In this document: positions 59,201 through 64,000 of the stretch, piece after piece
Numbering within the stretch: position 1 is the first letter of the stretch
Layout of the letters: each line of letters opens with the position of its first letter
Origin: Pagrus major
Taxonomy: Eukaryota; Chordata; Actinopteri; Spariformes; Sparidae
Reading direction: 5' to 3'
Assembly: GCF_040436345.1 (NCBI RefSeq)
Contig: NC_133225.1
Coordinates: forward strand, 23,292,040 to 23,356,039
DNA: 64,000 nucleotides
Notes under the pieces: model-generated
The model's database searches: none
What the model was told of the DNA's origin: nothing
The model's input: only the letters and a program-made list of their open reading frames with translations
Program-made: the position numbers and the translations under genes

Positions 59201-62200
59201 CACTGTTTTAGCAAACTAAACAACATGTTGGTAAGGAAAGCATAAGGTATTAAACAGCCAGTAGCTGAGTTTTGGCTAATGCTCGTAAAAATGCTCAGAT
59301 AAGGTCAACCAAGACAGTGGAAACAGCCCAGTTACCTCCAGCAACAACTTATACAACGAGCCATTTAATTAACACAACACGTTGAACTTCAAAATATTCT
59401 GAATGCTAGCTTAAAATAGTCATGTAAATCAACATTTAATACATGATGTGATCCTCACTCTTCTTGTCATCAGAATATTTTGTAAATATTTTGGTTGAGT
59501 GAGTCAAATTTCAGATTTTAATCTTGATCCATTTACTGCACTTGTAGATTACACGGATGGAGTACGTCCACACCAAGAGTCTGATATACAGAGATGTGAA
59601 ACCAGAAAACTTCCTGGTTGGGCGGCCAGGAAGCAAGAGGCAGCACACCATCCACATCATTGACTTTGGTCTGGCCAAAGAGTACATAGACCCTGAGACC
59701 AAAAAACACATCCCCTACCGGGAGCACAAGAGTCTGACTGGGACGGCACGCTACATGAGCATTAACACACACCTGGGAAAGGGTAAGAAAGTCTCAGGAA
59801 CACTGCTGTGGTTTGATTAGCCCTTTACAATTGCACAGGCAGGCTTTGCTCGCATTTACATTCAGTTTAAGGAGATGTCTTAACTGTATTGTATTCTAAG
59901 CAAACTTAAGCAAACCATGTGCCATGGAGACTCAACAGTCATTTTAAGTCCCACCAATCACCTCAGGAGGTGATTTCACTGATTAGTTCTTCCCCTCTAC
60001 TCGTGCTAATCAGTGGGTGGAGTGTTTGGTTGAAATGAAAACCTGCAGACTGTTGGCTCTTCATGGCACAGGATTGATCCACCTGCCCCTGCTCTATGGC
60101 CTAATCATGGCCTTTTATACTGCACGTGGTTAATTATAACTCCTGGATAATTGAGCAGTCTTGCTGTGCTGTATTTCTACCACCCAGGGCCATGCAAAGT
60201 TAACCTTGCCAGCTGGATGTAAAAGGAATTTGTTTCTCACATGTAACCTAATTTTCATCTTATTCTGTCTATTCCAGAGCAAAGCAGAAGGGATGATTTG
60301 GAGGCACTGGGTCACATGTTCATGTACTTCCTCCGAGGTAGCCTCCCTTGGCAGGGCCTAAAGGTACTTTAGTGTATTATTTCATTATCCAATTTTATCA
60401 TCCAGTTATTGCCACGGACTGATGTACAACGGACTCATGCAATCCTCTTGTTCAAAAATAGAACATTTATGTGATTTAGGCTATAAACATATATATGTAG
60501 ATAAACATTAACACATATACACCCAGGAAGTAATTCTGTAAATCTATGTTGGGGGAAATGTAAACGACAGCAACAAGATGGGGAAGATAATATGGTCAGC
60601 ATCCTCACATCAAAAGTTTGACATCAGGTAAACAAAGTCCATCAACCCAGACCATGCTTCAACACCAAGCACCAATGATACAAACACATTGTCCACCTCT
60701 GCTTGTCCTGCACTCTGTCAGCTCAGAACCTGGTCCACCCATCGAGTGGACTGGGATTTATGGTGGAGGCAGGTCTCTGTAAAGATGTGGGCACAACAAT
60801 CTCAGATTTCCCATCGCTTTGCCAGCTGAGTCCCATTTTGTCCATTTCATTTCCCTGCGACTGGACATTAGCCAAGAGCAGCCTTAAATCCAAGATGGAC
60901 TCTCCCTCTTCTCCCTGGGGCGGGGTTGGATGGTCCAAAGATGCCGTGGGCAGTGATCGTCTCAAAGCCCGCCGCTCGTAGTATAAAACTTGCACTTTCT
61001 TCTCCAATGCTGATTAATGTATTTCTGCCATAGACAATGTGTGTTTCAGCAACAAAGCAGAAAAAGGAAACAAAATTTGAAGGAGCTACCGGCCACTGCA
61101 TCTGAATGCACCATCATTGCCATGATATAGTTCCTACCTTAGAGTCATGCTGCTTTTGTTAGAACAGCTGATGGCAGCAAACAGTGCAGCTGGTCCCAGC
61201 AATCACCCGAACCCACAGACTTGAGTTTTATACTCTTGAAAACCATCCTGAAAATACCCAAAGTACAAGAATAGAGAATAGTCATAGATGATATGCTACA
61301 CAATGTTAACATTATTATTCTAGCAGAATTATGTCTCAACTACGTCAACCAAACAAAATCAAGAAGTGTCAGTGGCTATATGAAAACTAATTTGTCATCA
61401 ATTTCCTCGTGCATTGGATCCATACGTTTGTTTTCATGACAGGATTCACCCCATTTGCTGACAGTCAAATAATTTCAGTCAGTGACTGACTGTGTCCCTC
61501 ACTTACATTTACATATTATGTACTGCTACATTAACGGTCACCTGAACACACTTGCTTTGCATATATAAGCAGTTTTCTAAGAAAGAGATTTAAGTGTGTC
61601 AACAGGTGCCTGGAGGGCAGGTTATAGCTGCACGGAGTTGCTGTGCTTTTTTTTGCAGGCGTCAATATCAAAGGTGTACATAGAATAGATGAGAAGACAA
61701 GACGCCTCATCTGAACATTTGCTATGTGGGAGGAAGCTCGTGGTAGATGAATGTGAGGGATGTATAAATGTGGGGGATGTTGGGTGGCTCAGGCCAAAAC
61801 AAGTTCTCACCAACACACAAAATGACAGGGATCAAAACACAATGAAGGAATATAGAGTCGGCTTTAAACATCATAATGTTACAGGTGCCCTTGTGACAGA
61901 GTGGTTTAGAATTGTTCTGAACGGGGGGGTTTCTACATCTAAAGTGTCATGGCAGACCAACACAACACAAGCTCTCAGTGCTGTGAATATCTGTGTAATG
62001 ACTAAATAATTCAGAATGACTAACCAGAGGATTTGCATCTGTCTGTAACTCAAGTGCCCAATATATAACACATTTGAATATTACACTTATCCAATTTGCC
62101 TGCAGCTATGTCTTTACTCAAATGTATTTTCCCTGTCTCCCTTGTAGGCGGACACTTTGAAGGAGAGGTATCAGAAAATTGGGGACACCAAACGAGCGAC

Positions 62201-62760
62201 ACCCATTGAAGTGCTTTGTGAAAGCTTCCCTGGTCAGTAGAACTAAGCAGTTTCCTTTGTTTGCCGTGTTATTTGATTTCTTCCTCGTTCAGCCGGATGT
62301 GTAATTTAACGGTATGTATCTTGATACAGAAGAGATGGCCACCTACCTGCGCTATGTGAGGAGGCTGGACTTCTTTGAGAAGCCCGATTACGACTACTTG
62401 AGGAAGCTCTTCACTGATCTGTTCGACAGGAACGGCTATGTCTTTGACTATGAATATGACTGGGTCGGCAAATCACTTGTGAGTGCCCCCTCATCCTCCT
62501 CCTCTTTCTTTCCCTCTGAAATTCTTTGATTGGACCATCAAGCAGTTGTTATTAATCTTACTAAATCATAACCTGTTGGCTTTTGCAATCTAAATTTAAC
62601 AGAGCTTTACTCCTCATTTTATTTTCTTTATATTATCTTCATTTTGACCGTGCTTGTTTCCTTGCGTTTCTTGCAGCCCACACCGATAGGCCCCATCCCC
62701 AGTGACACGCCCCTGCAGCCCAGCAGCAGAGACAAAGCACAACAGCAGACCAAAAACCAG
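36218..62760 (+). CDS. csnk1g2: Casein kinase 1 gamma 2, partial: 3' exons beyond the window
   Basis: Membrane-associated Ser/Thr kinase; CK1 gamma proteins are anchored by C-terminal lipidation and phosphorylate LRP6 in Wnt signalling. Coding exons: 36218-36445, 50109-50178, 58587-58735, 59548-59782, 60278-60363, 62148-62232, 62330-62478, 62677-62760. All join in phase to 362 residues; the family length is about 415. The glycine loop is GCGNFGEL (54-60), the lysine K75, the catalytic loop YRDVKPEN (D165, N170) and DFG D188-G190; RYMSINTH and LRGSLPWQG follow. The N-terminus [17 protein letters not shown] is that of gamma 2, not gamma 1 or 3. ATG 36218 is the first in-frame ATG. The palmitoylated Cys-rich tail is not in the window. 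Teleosts may have a and b copies; which one this is cannot be told. Confidence 0.96.
38325..38597. mobile_element. hAT-like MITE copy with poly-T expansion in csnk1g2 intron
   Basis: Starts TAGGGCTGCGGCTAATCATT and ends CAACGACTAATCATTTCAGA, the family also found at 1945, 30853 and 44663. A run of 25 T at 38368-38392 splits the left part and may be an expanded homopolymer or a sequencing-sensitive site. Confidence 0.65.
40355..40500. repeat. 'caggattacacaaaaa' dispersed repeat, copy 1
   Basis: GTTTGTCAGCAGGATTACAC is followed by CATGAAACTTGGATGGAGGA and TGACCCCATTAACTTTTG. It is homologous to 44858-44945 and recognised as a common fish interspersed repeat tail. No coding capacity. Confidence 0.6.
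44663..44840. mobile_element. hAT-like MITE fragment
   Basis: Starts TAGGGCTGCAACTAACAGTC and has the typical GATTAATATTTTTCTTGATC and TTAATCGTTTGG words. The right end is missing or too diverged to recognise. Confidence 0.6.
44858..44945. repeat. 'caggattacacaaaaa' dispersed repeat, copy 2
   Basis: TGTGTTGTCAGCGGGATTACAC is trimmed here to its core GTCAGCGGGATTACACAAAA. It is followed by CACGAAAATTGGATGGAGGA and GGGTCTCAGCCCTGAAG, matching copy 1 at 40355 in the same orientation. Confidence 0.6.
46433..46720. repeat. Possible degraded 'gggaatcattggg' repeat
   Basis: GAGGGTTGGGAATCATTGGG followed by GGTTTGATTCAGTTTGATTC resembles a fish interspersed repeat with GGGAATCGATTGGG ends. No opposite end was seen; weak call. 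Confidence 0.35.
49723..49749 (+). repeat. (TTA)n microsatellite
   Basis: About nine ATT/TTA units, followed by the words GGGACAGTGCACCACTAATC, about 360 bases before the 70-base csnk1g2 exon. Confidence 0.9.
50109..50178 (+). CDS. csnk1g2: csnk1g2 coding exon 2 (70-base exon)
   Basis: A 70-base exon between introns of 13.7 and 8.4 kb. It encodes [16 protein letters not shown] then YKQLGNS, residues 77-99 plus one base. It is identical or nearly so to vertebrate CK1 gamma, and includes the conserved Glu-containing C-helix segment. It has no long open frame of its own. Confidence 0.95.
51528..52367 (-). mobile_element. Internally deleted hAT transposon with perfect 8-bp target duplication
   Basis: Ends are TAGGGCTGCTCGATTA on the left and TTAATCGCCCAGCCCTA on the right, inverted repeats with only a few differences. 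Both sides carry the perfect 8-bp direct repeat CTACTTAG (51520-51527 and 52368-52375), the hallmark of the hAT superfamily. The 840-base body keeps a GC-rich interior with a decayed transposase 5' exon on the minus strand. The rest of a full-length element is missing. Confidence 0.9.
51979..52263 (-). pseudogene. Remnant of a hAT transposase BED zinc finger
   Basis: A minus-strand open stretch of about 94 codons inside the hAT element contains [24 protein letters not shown]. This resembles the start of a BED zinc finger (W...F...C-x2-C) of hAT transposases and ZBED proteins. The second Cys of the CxxC pair, expected right after CKI, is Gly here, and no downstream His pair or catalytic domain follows. 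It is therefore a non-functional leftover of the parental element. Confidence 0.6.
56164..56228 (+). repeat. (TA)n/(CATA)n compound microsatellite
   Basis: About 23 TA units are followed by about five CATA units in csnk1g2 intron 3. Probably polymorphic and prone to assembly error. Confidence 0.95.
58562..58577 (+). repeat. Short GT repeat before csnk1g2 coding exon 3
   Basis: About seven GT units end nine bases before the acceptor TTCACAG, so the exon at 58587 has a UG tract in place of a full pyrimidine tract. Confidence 0.85.
58587..62760 (+). CDS. csnk1g2: csnk1g2 coding exons 3-8: kinase core, C-lobe and start of the tail
   Basis: Six exons encode residues 100-362. Exon 3 reads [18 protein letters not shown] sequence and [13 protein letters not shown]; exon 4 has the catalytic and DFG loops; exon 5 [15 protein letters not shown]; exon 6 [18 protein letters not shown]; exon 7 [21 protein letters not shown] through DYEYDW; exon 8 the variable [12 protein letters not shown] region. 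All kinase landmarks are intact. Exon 8 ends at a normal donor (CAG|GTGAGT), so the gene continues past the window. Confidence 0.95.
59130..59185. repeat. 'cgatacagtaccgatactgg' repeat fragment
   Basis: GTATCGATACAGTACCGATA then CTGGTACCAGGAATTCGGTA is internally palindromic and typical of a fish interspersed repeat. It lies in the intron between csnk1g2 exons 3 and 4. Confidence 0.5.
60364..62147 (+). other. csnk1g2: csnk1g2 intron between coding exons 5 and 6
   Basis: 1.8 kb with no recognised exon or repeat. Overlapping open stretches on both strands near 60703-61007 do not resemble any known protein. Confidence 0.6.
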
Positions 62761-64000
62761 GTGAGTTCATCAGTATTTCAACACAACAAACATACAAGTC
62801 ACTCAGGTTCCTCTGCCAGGTTATTCTTGTTGTGTCAACCTGCGAACAACTTCCTGGAGAAAATGGCTGCCACTCAGCTCCACTTCTCCTTCACTTCCTC
62901 TTCCTAGCTACAGTCTGACTGCTGGGCAGCGACATCATATTTCCTCAGTCTTTGTCAGACAATAAGACTTTCACAAAATTGATGCCTTACTCGTAAAGAA
63001 AACGGACATGCACGATCGTGAGGCAGGCTCTCCTGCTCCAGCTGTGACACAAAGCACCGTTTGCAGTTTATTCTTCACACCTTGCCACTCTAAGCTCAGG
63101 TCATTACATGCATGAGTTGAAAATGCAAATTGCATTATTCATACCAGTAATGACAAGCTATATGCTTAGTGTGTGACAAAGTGTGGACTTTTTTTTTTTT
63201 TATCCCCTTTTATTGGCATGCTATCCGAGCCTTGTTTTGTTTGTTTGATTTAGCAGAGGGGTAATAATTGAAGAGTTTAAGTAGAGAACGTCCATAAAGT
63301 CCTGCTGATAGACATGGTACAAATCATGTTGTACTTGATGAGTCATTGTTTTCCCGTACAGCCATGCAGGCAGTGCATTAGATTTTATGACTGACTGATT
63401 GCAGTGGACTCTAGCCTCTTTTTACTGCTCTACATTTAACATGATTGGCTTGATAACAACACGCCACCCTTTGAAGCACGCAAAGCACCACCTACAGTGC
63501 CATGTACGATGCCCATTACTGTAGGAACCTGTAACATCCTAGTTTAAACGGTCAGCTACAATAGAAGAAAGCATGTACTATCCATCTTTGTTGTTACAGG
63601 CTTTAGATTTTTTTAATTTTTAATATTGCAAATGAAGGAAAAAACACCCTATACTCTAAATTTGAGCCTCCAGTGGAAGTTGAATTATTGCTAGTGCCCA
63701 GATACCTGTTAACGTAGAAGACTGTCTGGGCTGTATTGAGTATGAGGTGCTAGTTGAGGTGATCAAGGCTGTTTTCTTTTACTCTTGCATGACTTTGTTA
63801 GTGTGTTGATCTGTGCTTCGCATACATTTTTGCTTCCCTCTACTCCTATTAACATAGTTTTTCTTAACAAGCCTGCTTCTGCTTGGGAGATGTCTTCTAT
63901 AATTTTTTGTTTTGTTTCTTTTTTTTTTTGTTTTCATTCACTCCCCCTCCTCCTTGTCCCCCCTCTACCCTCATCCCCCCCTCCCACCACATTGCCTCAC
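62761..64000 (+). other. csnk1g2: csnk1g2 intron at the right edge, ending in a long pyrimidine tract
   Basis: No further coding exon was recognised up to the window end. From about 63906 the sequence is almost pure T then C/T (TTCACTCCCCCTCCTCCTTG and onward). That is a strong polypyrimidine tract, so the next acceptor and csnk1g2 exon may lie just beyond base 64000. A run of 14 T is at about 63189-63202. Confidence 0.5.

Noticed and set aside
60703..61007. Overlapping open frames on both strands between csnk1g2 exons 5 and 6
   Set aside because: Complementary frames of similar length in slightly GC-richer intron sequence; no homology and no splice sites that would fit the kinase frame.
1..64000. 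CRISPR arrays, tRNA and rRNA genes, bacterial or viral systems
   Set aside because: No regularly spaced identical repeats with unique spacers, no tRNA-like A/B boxes with a cloverleaf, no rRNA sequence and no viral genes were recognised. The window is ordinary vertebrate nuclear DNA with DNA-transposon remnants.

Overview
The window is nuclear DNA from a ray-finned fish, most likely a spiny-rayed (acanthomorph) teleost. Three multi-exon vertebrate genes lie in a row on the + strand. They have compact GT-AG introns and sit among short non-autonomous DNA transposons of types common in teleosts. No prokaryotic operon, rRNA, tRNA or CRISPR array was seen.

Layout. (1) About 0.74-16.2 kb: rexo1, the RNA exonuclease 1 homolog (elongin A-binding protein 1). 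Its 16 coding exons can be joined in phase from an ATG at 864 to a TGA at 15292-15294, giving 1,260 residues with all five DEDDh catalytic residues. (2) About 16.2-25.2 kb: intergenic. It mixes mobile-element fragments with several less repetitive, GC-richer blocks that are candidate regulatory elements of the next gene. (3) About 25.2-29.65 kb: a paired-class homeobox gene of the Dmbx family, with a TATA promoter, a noncoding first exon and three coding exons (286 residues). It has a K50 homeodomain but no recognisable OAR motif, so it looks like a divergent paralog rather than dmbx1. (4) About 29.5-32.3 kb: intergenic, almost all mobile elements, including a three-level nested insertion. (5) About 32.4 kb to the right edge: csnk1g2, casein kinase 1 gamma 2. 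It has a noncoding exon, a long 5' UTR and eight coding exons (362 residues, whole kinase domain). The last exons lie beyond base 64000.

From general knowledge, REXO1 and CSNK1G2 are also close neighbours on human 19p13.3, and no DMBX gene lies between them there; human DMBX1 is on 1p. The homeobox gene may therefore be an old paralog kept in fish and lost in mammals. This is the most interesting point of the window and is an inference to be tested. The three genes have unrelated jobs: nuclear RNA processing and transcription, neural patterning, and membrane-associated kinase signalling. Their order probably reflects conserved synteny, perhaps helped by regulatory DNA of the homeobox gene, rather than a shared pathway.

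Introns and spacers hold hAT-like elements, palindromic MITEs, a foldback element and microsatellites. One internally deleted hAT element keeps perfect 8-bp target duplications and a decayed BED-finger transposase remnant.
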